From contig JAFREQ010000011.1 in NCBI GenBank assembly GCA_025331565.1, positions 14,962,001 through 15,026,000 on the forward strand: DNA of 64,000 bases, written 5' to 3'. The notes under the pieces were generated by a model. It was given only the letters and a program-made list of their open reading frames with translations, had not been told where the DNA came from and ran no database searches. The DNA is from Holacanthus passer (lineage: Eukaryota > Chordata > Actinopteri > Pomacanthidae). Below are positions 12,201 to 23,633 of the stretch, in pieces (the stretch's first letter is position 1; each line of letters opens with the position of its first letter). A program made the position numbers and the translations under genes.

Positions 12201-15200
12201 CTACTCGAATACATGTGCTCACGCAGAGCCCGTGCAGCTATATTTGCACTCAGTGAATTGCTGAGTACGAGCTTTGTTGGCGGGATCAAGAGGCCGGCCG
12301 AGGCTCTTCAGCTGAGCAGTCAGGTGTGGAGTTTGGGAGCACGATGAGTGGGCAGAGGAGCGGTCCTCACTCAGGACTGTGAAGGAGGCTTTAAATAGTC
12401 TACTCTGCTCTTCCCCAAGCTCCTGGCTCTTGCCACTTTAATTAAATGTAATCATGGATGGTGGCTCAAGCAAAATTAACCACACATTGCTGCATCTGCA
12501 CACACAGATTTCCACAGAGAGACCAGTTACATGTGCAGCAGAGGCGGAGAGGGAGCCTGATTTTTCTTGGAGAGCTTCTTTACAGCTGCTGTGTAAATTA
12601 AGTGTCAGTTTTTCCTGTTGTTGCAGAGGAAGCTTGGAGCCTCGAGGACACACTCGCAAAGCTCACCGCTCGTTTCCACAAGAAAGTTCTGGTGGACATG
12701 TATGTGTGGACGGACGACCGTGACTCTCGGCGCCATATCATTTATGTAAGCTCACTGTCTGCTAGAGCTCACATAACAGATTACAGGCATTATGTCATTA
12801 TGGCGTCATTGCAGAGAAAAGCTGGTGTCTATTTATTATTGTCAACAAATCCCATAAAAAGACAGAACTCAAAAATGCAAACTACTTCCATGCCCTGTCT
12901 GTGGCTTTCATCCCAAGCCCACTTGTTTCGACTGAAGATGTAAAAATGAGTCACAAATTTATTGTTTTATTTTCATAAAAGGCTTAATAATTTCCAACAA
13001 GTAGCAGTAGATTTTAGCAAACATTACTCAAACAAGAGCAAAGAGTTTATTTATTGAGGACTACTTTTAGCGGTGGATTAATATACATTTGGTGTGCTTT
13101 GGAGCTTTTAGGACTTTGCACATGGGATTGACTCAATATAAACTACAATGTCCATGTTCATGGTAATAAAGGAACATGACACCCAGTGTGACAGTGTGGT
13201 TCACTGATGTGTTTTTAATAGTTTAAAAATACAGTGGAGGAATAAGATATATCAAGCTTTGGCTACACCAACAATACTTATTAGTAGGATCAGATCATTA
13301 CTTGAATTTGTTAACAATAAGAAAAATATAGAAATCAAATTGAAAATATGTAAAGATTATGGACATACATAAATGATTAACTGCTGCTGTTGTGTTCGGC
13401 CTAGATTGACCAGCCAGGACTTGGGATGCCATCGAGAGATTATTACTTCAATGATGGAAACTACAAAAAGGTTCAGTTCACCCAAATCATAAGAAAAACA
13501 CATTTTCTGATTTAAGTCTCATGGTATCTAATCATGCAGATCATTATGATTTTATTTGTGAAGGTTTAAAGAAATCTTCCTCTCAGATTTCTGCCTCCAA
13601 TACAGCACAGCGGAGGTGAATGGGATTATGTTTGTGGTGTTATATAAAACTAGACATTAAAAACTCAAGTGCGACATTCTTTGCAGAAACAGTGTCACAG
13701 TTACAGCTGCATTGGATCTACTTTCTGAAGAAACTGTCTGACTTTGTTTTTTGAAAGAAACAAACTTCGATACAAATATAATTCCACTCACCTCCGCTGT
13801 TCCTGATACCTTCATTTTGTTGTGGCAACAAGACGTATAGCTTGTGATTGTGCCATAGGTTCGTGAGGCCTACCTCCATTTCATGATTTCTATTGCGAAG
13901 ATAACCCGAGAGGACAGGAACTTGACTCAGGATGACGACCATGTGTGGGAGGAAATGATGCAAGTGTTGGAGCTGGAGACAGACATTGCCAATGTGAGTG
14001 CCAGACACAACAGGAAATGGAATTGTGGGGCGAGGGCTAAGAAAAATTAATAACGACAAGATGAAAAATGAGTGCTTCCTCCCTGCTGGAGAGAACCAGG
14101 CTATAGACACCCAAGTTTTTAACATGTTTTATTTTTCATGCCTGTCAAGGGCATGATGAATGAGACTTTGTTGATTAAACCTCAATTCGTAAATGCATGT
14201 ATTGTAAATTTCCCCACTGTGGGACCAATAAAGGTTTATCTTGTCTTATCTTGATTAAAGGAGAGCAGAATGTGAATATATATATGACCAAGTTTCTAGA
14301 AGACTTCTTCCTTCCTGTTGCTGTACAGGCCACATCACCAGCAGAGGAGCGCCAAGACGTCACTGTTCTCTACAATAAGATGACACTTGGAGAGCTACAG
14401 AGCACGTTCAGCCTTAATGTGAGTGTGATTTCACTTCTTTATATAAAGTGCAATCAGTCAGAGTGGAGAAACTATAGTGAGTGAGGATGTTTCTACTTGA
14501 TATCAAGTATTGTTGAGGTGCCTTTGAGCAAGGCAGTTGACACCTGCTCATGCAGTGAACCATGAAAGACAATTATGTGATTACGGCAAATTGTTTATAG
14601 CACATTTATAGTATGAACATGACAATTCTAATTTCTGATTATCTGGCACTTGTCCATTAAAGTAATACTTCAGTGTTGTATACTTGTATTTGTTTTCTTG
14701 CCAAGAGTTAGATGAGAACATTGATGCCACTCTCGTTTGTGTACTTAAGCCTAAGTATGAAGCTGTCGGTTAGTTTAGTGCAAAAACTGGCAGGGGGAAA
14801 CATCTAGGTTGACTCTGCCCAAAGGTAACAAAAACTTACCTACCAGCATCTTATTTAAGAACATGTTATATCTTACTAGTTCGTTCATGTTCATCCTTGT
14901 CCATTATTTTTGTCCATGATGACACCTTGTGTATCATTGTTTACTTCTTATAGATGGTAATTCAAGTAAGTCATGTAAGACTCATTGTACCTGGAAGCTC
15001 AATATGTGAAAGTGTTGCTGAAACATGAACTTATTTTTTCCCTGTTTGGTTTGATTTATCGACAATATTCTTATATATTTATAAGATACAATAAATCAGA
15101 CTTTAAGACCATTGTTGTTTTCACAGTTCACCAGCATTTATTAAGACAAGCATGCAATGTTAAAATGTTAGAAAATAGGAACTAAAAAACTAGAAAATTC

Positions 15201-18200
15201 ATGTAAAATCATGTAAAACATATTCAATCATGTGGTATTTTAACCATATTCAGTAGAACTAAAAATGTTAAAAAAAAATCTCCTACCTTTTGTTTTCCAG
15301 GGTTTTAACTGGACACGATTTATTCAAGGAGTGCTGTCCAGTGTGTCCATTCAGGTGCAGCTGGACGAGGAGGTGGTGGTGTACAGCTCTCCGTACCTTG
15401 AGAAGATGAATGATGTTCTCTCCAGACACAGTGTCAGGTCAGTCCAAGTCCATGATGATTGCAGAAAATCTACAGTTCAGCACAACAGTTTAACAAAAAC
15501 AAATGTGTGTTTGCAGAACTATGCAGAACTACCTCACCTGGCAGCTCATCATTGACAGAGTTAACAGCCTGAGCCGCCGTTTCAAAGATGCCAGAGCTCG
15601 TTACAGGAAGGTACGACGAGCCCAACGTAACAGAAGAGCACATATTAACACGAGCTTGTTCACAAACTAAATGACAGTGTGTGTCTGTCTGTGCGGTCAG
15701 ACTCTCTACGGGACCACTGTGGAGGATGCTTGGTGGCGAGAGTGTGTCCGTTATGTCCAGAGCAGCATGGAGAATGCAGTTGGAGCTCTGTATGTGCGTG
15801 AGACCTTCGCAGGAGAAAGTAAACAAATGGTAAGTCCTGTTGGTCTATATCACCCTGAACGTAACAGAAATGTTCGAGCATGGAAATGAACTACTACAAA
15901 TAGTAGTTTAAGTCAAACAATGAATGCAAGATGTAACTGTAACATGCTGCATTGTTGTTTGAGATTCATGTGTTTTACGTACAAAAAGTCTTGAGGGGCC
16001 AAGTGTCTCTTTTCAAGGCTCAAAAAACTGAATCAAGTAAATAAATTTAGAATAATTTTCTCTGAGCCATGAAATATTGTTCTGAGCCATGAAATACATT
16101 TATAGTGGTAATGACATTGCAATTACGATTATCCTAAATCCCCTTGTGCCTTTTGTGTGCATACAGTATCCATTATGTTCCATGAACAAAATCCATTTGT
16201 TAAACAGAATGCAGCGTTTATTGTGTGATTGTCTTGCTCACAGGTCAGCGACCTCATCAATAAGATCCAGAAAGCATATGTGGAAACACTGGAGGAGTTA
16301 AGTTGGATGGATGCTCCCTCGAAGGAGAAGGCAAGAGAGAAGGTAAAGTACAAGTAGCCAAGCTGAGAAAATCAAGGTGTATCTTCTCTGCATGTTCAGT
16401 ATCATCACAACGATTGTTCTGCATCTCATGTAGGCCATGGCAATCAAGGAGCACATCGGCTATCCCGATCATATTCTGCAGGAAAGCAACCGGAAGCTCG
16501 ACCAGGAGTACTCTCATGTAAGCAAGAACTGCTTTTCTAAACTGTAAATAACTGACCAATGCACTTATCACTGATCTCTCATTTGTCCTGATTCTCTTTC
16601 CAGCTTAATTTTAGTGAAGAACACTACTTTGAGAACGTCCTCGAGAACCTCAGGTCTGAAGCACACAAGAGTCTGAAGAAGCTCAGAGAACCAGTTGACC
16701 CGGACTTGTAAGCTGTTCATAGAGCTGACCCTACATGTTATTGTGTTGTGATTAGTAAAACATCATCAAAGATGACGATGCAAAACCATCTTTTAAATGT
16801 TGGTTATTATCTTTCCGTTTCCAAGATAGTAAACAGGGAATGGACATGGTGTATTGAATATCCCTTTGCAAATTTAGAGACAAGAGAAGGACGATCTGTG
16901 TCCATTTAAAATGAAGGTTTCAATATAAGTGCTGCACAAAACGCTCTGTGCATGGATTTTACAGTGTTGTATCTTTAACTGAATATATGGTTCAGGGCTC
17001 TTTGAGCAGTTATAATCCATTTTACCAATCACTCCTCAGATGGATCATTGGTGCTGCTGTGGTGAATGCATTCTACTCACCCAACAGAAACCAGATAGGT
17101 AAGAGCTTTACAAGCCTCTGTGACAAACAAGAGATGTTTTTTCTATGGTAGCACAGTCACTCTTCAATGTAATCCTGTTTATAGTGTTTTCACATGTATT
17201 GTTTTTGTCTGTCCAGTGTTTCCAGCAGGAATCCTGCAGCCACCTTTCTTCAGTAAACAGCAGCACCAGGCACTTAACTTTGGTGGAATAGGAATGGTTA
17301 TCGGACATGAGATCACACATGGATTTGATGACAACGGTGAGACACGAGTGACTCATCGTGGATATTTTGGAAACTTATAAAGATAAATGCAGTTTATCAT
17401 CCACTGTCTTTTTATAATAACAATTTATTTTGAGTTTGCTTTTTCCAACCATGACAGGTTACATGCATCGCGTCGGGTAAACAGTACTTGACTGAATGCA
17501 TTATGTTTCCTTGCAGGGCGTAATTTTGACAAGGATGGTAATATGCTAAACTGGTGGAGTAATTACTCTGCTGAGCATTTTAAAGAGCAGTCACAGTGCA
17601 TGGTGCAACAATATGGCAACTTCAACTGGAAGCTAGCCGGCGGACAAAACGTAAGCAGCCAGTGGCATGCACAAAATGAGACGTTTTGTCTCGGCTGTAA
17701 TCCCTGACAATGTAAACCGTGTATTAAATGACCACCAGGATGAGTGTCTTCGTGTTGGTGTGTGTTCATGGTTTTGTCTGCGTGACTGCAGGTCAGCGGA
17801 ATCAGCACTTTGGGGGAGAACATTGCAGACAATGGAGGCGTTCGTCAAGCATACAAGGTTGGATGTTTGCTGCAAAATTACAAAACCATATGTTACTATT
17901 TCAGCAGCAATGACAAACATGAAAATACTTGTCTGCACAACTGAAATCTGTTTATAAGTGTGCGTGTGTGTGTTTACAGGCTTATCTAAAGTGGGTGGAG
18001 ATGGAGGGTGAAGAGCCTCGTCTACCTGGTCTAGACATGGATCACAAGCAACTTTTCTTTCTTAACTTTGCCCAAGTGAGTAAGAACAATGAAGAAATGT
18101 TATTTCTGAACGTATTATTTCAGCAGGCACAATTTCTCCATCTGGAATTGAGAGCCAAACCTCAGGAGGTGCGTTTTTTAGTGGATGTTTGGTGCTGAGA

Positions 18201-19616
18201 AGTAAACACTAGGAGAAAGGCAGAGGGTCAGGGGGTGAGACTCTGAAGCAATCCCCGAACAAATGAGCATTTGGCTACGCACATAGGGGACGAGAGGAGC
18301 TGCCAAAGTAAAGAGCATCCTGGTGCCAGGGAATGTAAAACACAAGTCATTTTCACTGTAATCATCAATAAAGCAGGTCTAAGAGACATTACAAATCTTT
18401 TTCAAGAGCCACATTCTCATACCACTGAGATGATGAATTTTAGTCAGTTGGTACATGAGTAAAATAACTTGCACCAAACATGCACATATAAAGGCTGGAA
18501 ATTTTTATATTTGAGTTATATTTGTGGTGAAATATTAATTTTGTAGTTAATATTAACAGTCTGCAGAGAGCTTCTTTTAACTCTGTTCTAGGTGTGGTGT
18601 GGTGCTTATCGGCCTGAGTATGCCAGCCAGTCCATCAAGACTGACTCCCACAGTCCCTTAGAATACAGGTAAGGAGCTTTAAGGTGCTCAGATACATACT
18701 GTACGCCAGTAGCAATTCAGATATTTTAATAGGTAGTTTGAATACTACATCAACCAGAAAATAAGTTTCAAAAAGATTCTTATTGATAGATGTGTTTGCA
18801 ACACATTTAGGAAACACTCAGGTCATTGATGGATAGAAAATACAGTATGTTTGTTTTGTTAAATCCAGCTCACCACATGTATTAATGATAAGTCTGAATA
18901 CTTGAATCTGTATATTTTTATATTAACAATGGATCACATGACTACTTCTATATGACAAGTGTTGCTCATAGTGATTAAACCCACAGAGAATTATCACCTG
19001 ACTCTGCAGTTTTGGTTCAGTCTCTCACATCTTTGTTTTTGGCCAGCAGGTAGCTGCTTTAAGCAACCAAAAAGTGACTAATACACAACCTGATCAGCCA
19101 AAGCCAGACAAAGTTAGTGGACTATTCAGCAGCTAAAGAGCCAGATACTTTTATCATGAGTTTGTGGAGACCAAGACCAGAGCTGGACCTACATTTGCCA
19201 TTTCATTAAAAAGCCAAAGAAAAATCCATTATTGTAGCTTTAATTATCATATTTTCCTAAAGTAATTTTCTCTTGAATTTGAAAATCAAATTTACCTTCC
19301 TCTGTGTGTGGACTAAGAGAGCTGCCTTTCCTCCAGTCTCTACACAGCCACACACCTCAGCTGGAGGCAGCTGGCTCTTTGCCTCATTAAATTTAAAGAT
19401 TCACCGCTCTGCAAATATAAAGTCCCACCAGAAAAGCTGGACTCACACAGCTCCTCTCACATTCAGAACATACTTTAGCTTCTATTACCCTGATAATATT
19501 TGTCTTTTGTCTTCAGGGTGCTCGGATCTCTCCAGAATTTTGAGGCGTTCTCAGAAGCTTTCCAGTGCCCAAAAGGCAGCCCGATGAACCCTGAGCTGAA
19601 GTGTCGCGTCTGGTAG
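9217..19616 (+). CDS. mmel1: Membrane metallo-endopeptidase-like 1 (M13 neprilysin family)
   Basis: Type II membrane zinc endopeptidase that cleaves short peptides outside the cell or in the secretory lumen. Coding exons: 9217-9373, 9851-9889, 10527-10586, 10732-10893, 10992-11072, 12006-12101, 12627-12745, 13405-13470, 13859-13993, 14329-14418, 15301-15437, 15517-15610, 15701-15829, 16244-16342, 16434-16517, 16604-16707, 17040-17098, 17217-17336, 17517-17650, 17792-17857, 17980-18075, 18592-18668, 19517-19616. These give 767 residues (human MMEL1 779). The start MGKSESQMDI matches the family N-terminus; a membrane anchor spans about 28-51. The zinc motif HEITH is at 601-605, the third ligand E664 lies in GENIADNGG, the substrate-binding NAFYS is present and the C-terminus is CRVW. 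N-glycosylation sequons occur in the ectodomain (NES, NTT, NWT, NFS). Phrases such as IIGAAVVNAFYSPNRNQ favour MMEL1 over neprilysin, as does convergence with prxl2b. Confidence 0.95.
10081..10320. repeat. Interspersed repeat with CCCTAACC-like core, in mmel1 intron
   Basis: The segment opens with CTATCCCCATGGGGACACTCC, continues with degenerate CCCTAACC/TTAACC-type words (10160-10250) and closes with AATGGGGACCTCAATTTTGC. Ends and core together resemble a small dispersed fish element. The telomere-like words are too irregular to be an interstitial telomere array. An open frame at 10110-10304 runs through it and is not a gene. CA repeats flank it (10081-10110, 10368-10399). Confidence 0.6.
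11184..11777. mobile_element. Non-autonomous DNA transposon remnant in mmel1 intron
   Basis: A 0.6 kb AT-rich segment between mmel1 exons 5 and 6 begins with TAGGGTTTCTGCAGGG and ends with GAGGAAACCCTGCTCAGC. The ends are imperfect inverted repeats (AGGGTTTC). Words such as TTAAGATTTAAGATCTTTGTAAGACC near the left end recur inverted near the right end (AAGACTTTACCTTCTAAGGTC). This fits a hAT-like miniature element. It has no coding capacity. Confidence 0.5.
14200..14253 (+). repeat. 3' end of a LINE/SINE retroposon, in mmel1 intron
   Basis: AAATTTCCCCACTGTGGGAC followed by CAATAAAGG and TTATCTTGTCTTATCTT matches the characteristic tail of fish non-LTR retroposons (stem-loop CCCCACTGTGGGA, then a short tandem repeat). 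It sits 76 bases before exon 10 of mmel1, so the insertion abuts a splice acceptor without breaking it. Confidence 0.6.
14658..14860. mobile_element. Palindromic miniature element, copy A (half), in mmel1 intron
   Basis: The left half of a family seen five times in this window: TAAAGTAATACTTCAGTGTTG at the end, then GAGTTAGATGAGAACATTGATGCCACTCTC, then the CAGGGGGAAACAT and CCAAAGGTAACAAAA words shared with copies at 21508, 25330, 35518 and 60227. The right inverted half is not evident here. Non-coding. Confidence 0.7.
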
Positions 19617-21507
19617 AAAGTTTTACTCCTTGAGCTTTTTATTTCTTGACATGGGCGACTCAAATGAAAAGAACAAGTTGTAAGTCTTAAACCCCCAGAG
19701 GCATCCTTCTTATACCAATTTATTTGGGGCAGAGTGATGACACAGATATTTTCAGATGTATTTAAAACGGAAAACATCCTGGACTACATCCTAGTTTCAA
19801 AACTTAAAACACGTATGCTATAAAAAAAAAAGAAACTTCTCAAGTTTGAAGTGTCATCTCTGGGTGAGTTGGTCACTTGTTCTCTTGTTTGCTGTGTCCC
19901 ACGACAGATGAAGAGTGGGTACATGAATTTAAAAAAAAAAAAGACTACGCAGAAAACCTTGTGAAAAGGTAGAAGCTTACATGACTGGCTTTAAATGCTT
20001 CGCCAGCCTTTCTTGAATTAATCCTTCAAAATAATCTCTTGTGCAGATCTTTGTGATTTATCATTATCATCTGGCACTGAGCTGCCTTGGTGTCTTTCCT
20101 CTGGTGTATTGTTTTCAAGACATTGTGTCACTTCAGAAGAAACAACAGGGAACAAATCTAAGTCTAAGTGAAGAGTAGGAAATAGATGAAAAGCTCGGGG
20201 CTTTGCCGAAGTAAAGCTACAACAGAATTAGTCACACTCTGAGAGTTTGGTCATTCACTGTTACATGAAACAAATTATCTAAAGACTTTAAGACTGTTAA
20301 ATCTTTGCAGCTTTAACCTTAAATTAACTTTCTGAGAAAGCTGCAGCTTTCAACATTTTTACATTTACAGAGTGGATACATATTTAAAATTTACATAACT
20401 ATTTAGTATTTTTTGGAGGATCTTTTTTTTTTGGTTTCTGCTGATGATTGTTGCTCAATACTCGCTGAGAAAATGTATGTCATGGCATTTTTTCCTGTAT
20501 ATTCCAGATGTTTTGAAAAATATTGGTGGCCTACTATTTCATAGCTAGTGAGAAAACACCTGTTAGAGAGTGATCTGATAATGATGACAAACCAATGTAT
20601 ATCACTTTATTCCTTATTGCCAAGTTTAGATGCAGGTTTGGATATAGAGGGGGTCACAGCTGTGTTGAGTGTTTCCAGCTTCCTCTCACATATTCCACCT
20701 TGTACATGATGTTCAGAGGCTCTCAAGTGTTCATACTAGGCTGATATATAGATATCAAAACTTCTAACACTTGCCATTTGTTGGATGGTGCTTATCTACA
20801 TTTATTCAAAATGATAATGTCTGCTTGTGTGATATCTGTAGGTTCACATTTAACTCTACATGCTGATCGATTTGTAGATCTGTTTTTTCCTTCACCACAC
20901 GATCTGAGAGGAGACACAAACACACGGTGATGACAAGACTTTTAGCCTCGAGGCATAGCCAATTACATGCTGGGGGGGGGGAGAAGAAACCCCCCTCAGA
21001 TACACTCACACGTGGACAAGCAGCAGATGAAGTGGGTTGGTCCCTGATCTCACATTGATCAGCGCTGTGTAAGATGAAAGGATGAAGTGCAGTGAGCTGA
21101 AGCGTGGTGACCGCTGTATCCGAAACCACGCGCCCACAGGCAGACAGGCTGAAGAGCGGGGCTTGTCATTAAAGAGATGGCCGGGGCCAGGACTGTTATT
21201 TTCTACCTTTATTAACAAGTAATGACAGGAGAATCAAAGCAGAGGAGTGAGGCTGAAAAGAGCTTTCAAAGACAGCAGAGAGACACAAACACACACAGCT
21301 GGATTTGAATGTTTGCTTGTGATCCGTCACATTCAGGATGCCTTGGTAAACTGAATGTGACTTTTAGGCCGAATTGAATGTGCACATTGAAGCTTTACAT
21401 TCCCAGTCTTCACATATTGGCAAATACTGTTGTGTTTAGTAATGGGGGAGGAAACATTGATGAAAGACTTTTACACAGAATGTAAATACTGATAGTGTGC
21501 TGACATC

Positions 21508-22060
21508 TTAAAGCAAAAGTTAGACCTTTTGAGAAAAATTGGCTTTTACTGGTAAAGAGTTCGATGAGAAAATTGACACCACCACCACATCTGTCCTTTA
21601 AATAAAAGTAACCAGCAGCCAGTTAGCTCAGCTTAGCATTAAGATGGGAAACAGGGGGAAACATCAAGTCTGACTCTTCCTATTGGCAACAAAATTTGCC
21701 TTCCACATCTTTAAAACTCAAAGGTTACAACATGTTGTATCTCAATTGTTCAATTTGCACACAAAACAAAATCAAAATCAACAATTTGCCACGTTACAAG
21801 GAGTTATATGCTGGACTAACATCACAATTTACACTTACGCTTTTACACTGATGAATCAAACAGATCTTCTCACCTTTGTCAGAGTCAGGCTAACTGTTTG
21901 CCTCTGCTTCCAGTCTTTGTGCTAAGCTACGCTAATTGACTGCCAGCTGTGACCTTACATTTAACAGACGGACATTAGAGTGGTAGCAATCTTCTCATCT
22001 TTCTCTCCCCCAGAAGGCAAAAGCGCATATTTCTCCAAAATGTCAAACTATTCCTTTAAA
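21508..22060. mobile_element. Palindromic miniature element, copy B (full length)
   Basis: A 553 bp element with both ends present. The left end TTAAAGCAAAAGTTAGACC reappears inverted at the right end as ATGTCAAACTATTCCTTTAA. Inner words also pair: AGCTCAGCTTAGCATTAAGATG on the left and CTTTGTGCTAAGCTACGCTAATT on the right. It lies between mmel1 and prxl2b and carries an AATAAA at 21601-21606. Confidence 0.8.
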
Positions 22061-23296
22061 CAACAAGGCAAATTTATCACGTGTGGTTCATAGAAATGCT
22101 GGAGGTTAAATCATAAGCTGTGGAGCAACATTGCTGTTTGAAGGGCAACAGCTTAGACTTTGTCTGGTAATATACAATGTGTTATTGTAGATACTCGATG
22201 TTCTCTACAGTATTTACATATAAAGGATTCAAGTCAGGTAAGAAAGAGAGTGTACATTTCTTACCTTATTTCTAGCTTCACATTTACTTATATGGTGGAA
22301 TTGTGTCGTTTTGAATTACCAGCCAAGTACGAATACATTTTTGTTATATATGAACATGTTTCATCTGTAAACCAATCAGAGGAGTTTATTTATCTACATG
22401 AATATTTATGAAATAACACTGTTGCTTTGCAAGAATTCAGACGTTAAAGATGTTTTATGAATGTTCCTGCTGCTATGTAATTACCTAGATCGCCATTAAA
22501 GTTACTGTTTCAACTGGTTCGACCTCAAGTCTCTCCTTTAGATGTGTCATTTTAATTTGACGTGTTTATTTGAAAACCTGACAAAATCACGTAGGATTCA
22601 TTCTCATCCATGCAGAGACAAAAAGATCAAGTGGATCTTATGCAATGTTTGCATTTGATGCTTTTAAGCACTCAAAGGGATATTATCTTCATGTAACAGA
22701 GTCATACTGTCATGTGTTTTCTTATTGTATTATGAACCAAGACTCATGCTACTTTAGTTTATAGTTATAAGTGAGAATCAGGGTGGCTCAGTGGTTCTAG
22801 TACAGTACAGTCATTGTTCATGCTTAGTAATCCATTATTACATTATTACTTATATCACTGTGTCAGCAGGTATCATAGTGTCACTATGAGGCTAGCTTTC
22901 AAAAATAAAATGCTATATTAATACATCTTGGAACTGTTGTCTTGAAACTTTGATGTATTATAGTGGAAACGCTTTACAGACTTCACTACTTCTTTGTCCT
23001 GAAGAGCCACAGTCGAGTGCCAGTGATTCAATTCTCCTTCATTCTTGATCCAGAGTGAAAAATCTCTACAATTACATGGATTGTCTTGAAATATATTGTA
23101 CATTCATGGTTTCCAGAGGATGATGCCTGCTGACTTTTGGGGTGACGTTTGAGATTTTAGTGAAACATCTCAACAACTGCTGGTTGGATTTCCATGAAAT
23201 TTTCCCTGTTTGTCATGTTAAAAAGTTTGATACCTCATCTCTTCTAACGTCTGCATAAAACTGTTCACTGACTCAGCAAAGTATTGATTTAAAACT

Positions 23297-23302
23297 TTTA
23301 TT
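23297..23302 (-). terminator. Polyadenylation signal of prxl2b
   Basis: TTTATT on the plus strand reads AATAAA on the prxl2b strand, about 330 bases past the stop codon at 23634-23636. It is the first canonical signal I see downstream of the gene. Confidence 0.55.
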
Positions 23303-23633
23303 ATAATTAAATATATACAAAAATGAACTTATTTTATCACCTGTGAGTATAATAAATGCAAATTCATAAACAGCCATTAAAAAAAGAAATCATCAATATC
23401 AGTATAAGTAAGCTTAAAATTCACATCTGTTAAATTAAAAAGGTAATAATTTTAAAGAATGTCACTGTTGCTTGTTGTTAATATAAAATAATATCACAAA
23501 GAAATTAGAAATAAGAACATTGGCAGTGGTTTTGAGTTCACTTTAGCTTTTCGATGACATTCCACTTCTTAAATCTCCATTTCAGCTTCCAAGTGTGAAG
23601 GTAACTCATCAGGTACGATGGGCAGCTCTGTCA

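Larger units (their letters stand above)
19617..23633. other. Convergent intergenic region, mmel1 to prxl2b
   Basis: About 4 kb between two stop codons. It should contain the 3' untranslated regions of mmel1 (rightward) and prxl2b (leftward). I see no good AATAAA for mmel1 in the first 2 kb; the first is at 21601, inside a transposon copy, and another is at 22904-22909. No coding exon is visible. A tRNA-SINE-like phrase GGTGGCTCAGTGGTTCTAG at about 22790 is too short to call. Confidence 0.6.

Noticed and set aside
9217..19616. Neprilysin (mme) rather than mmel1
   Set aside because: The N-terminus resembles neprilysin, but internal phrases (FNWTRFIQ, IIGAAVVNAFYSPNRNQ, GGVRQAYKAYLKW) and the prxl2b neighbour fit MMEL1 better.
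22782..22815. tRNA gene or SINE head (GGTGGCTCAGTGG)
   Set aside because: Only a box-A-like phrase is present; no box B, cloverleaf or SINE body follows.
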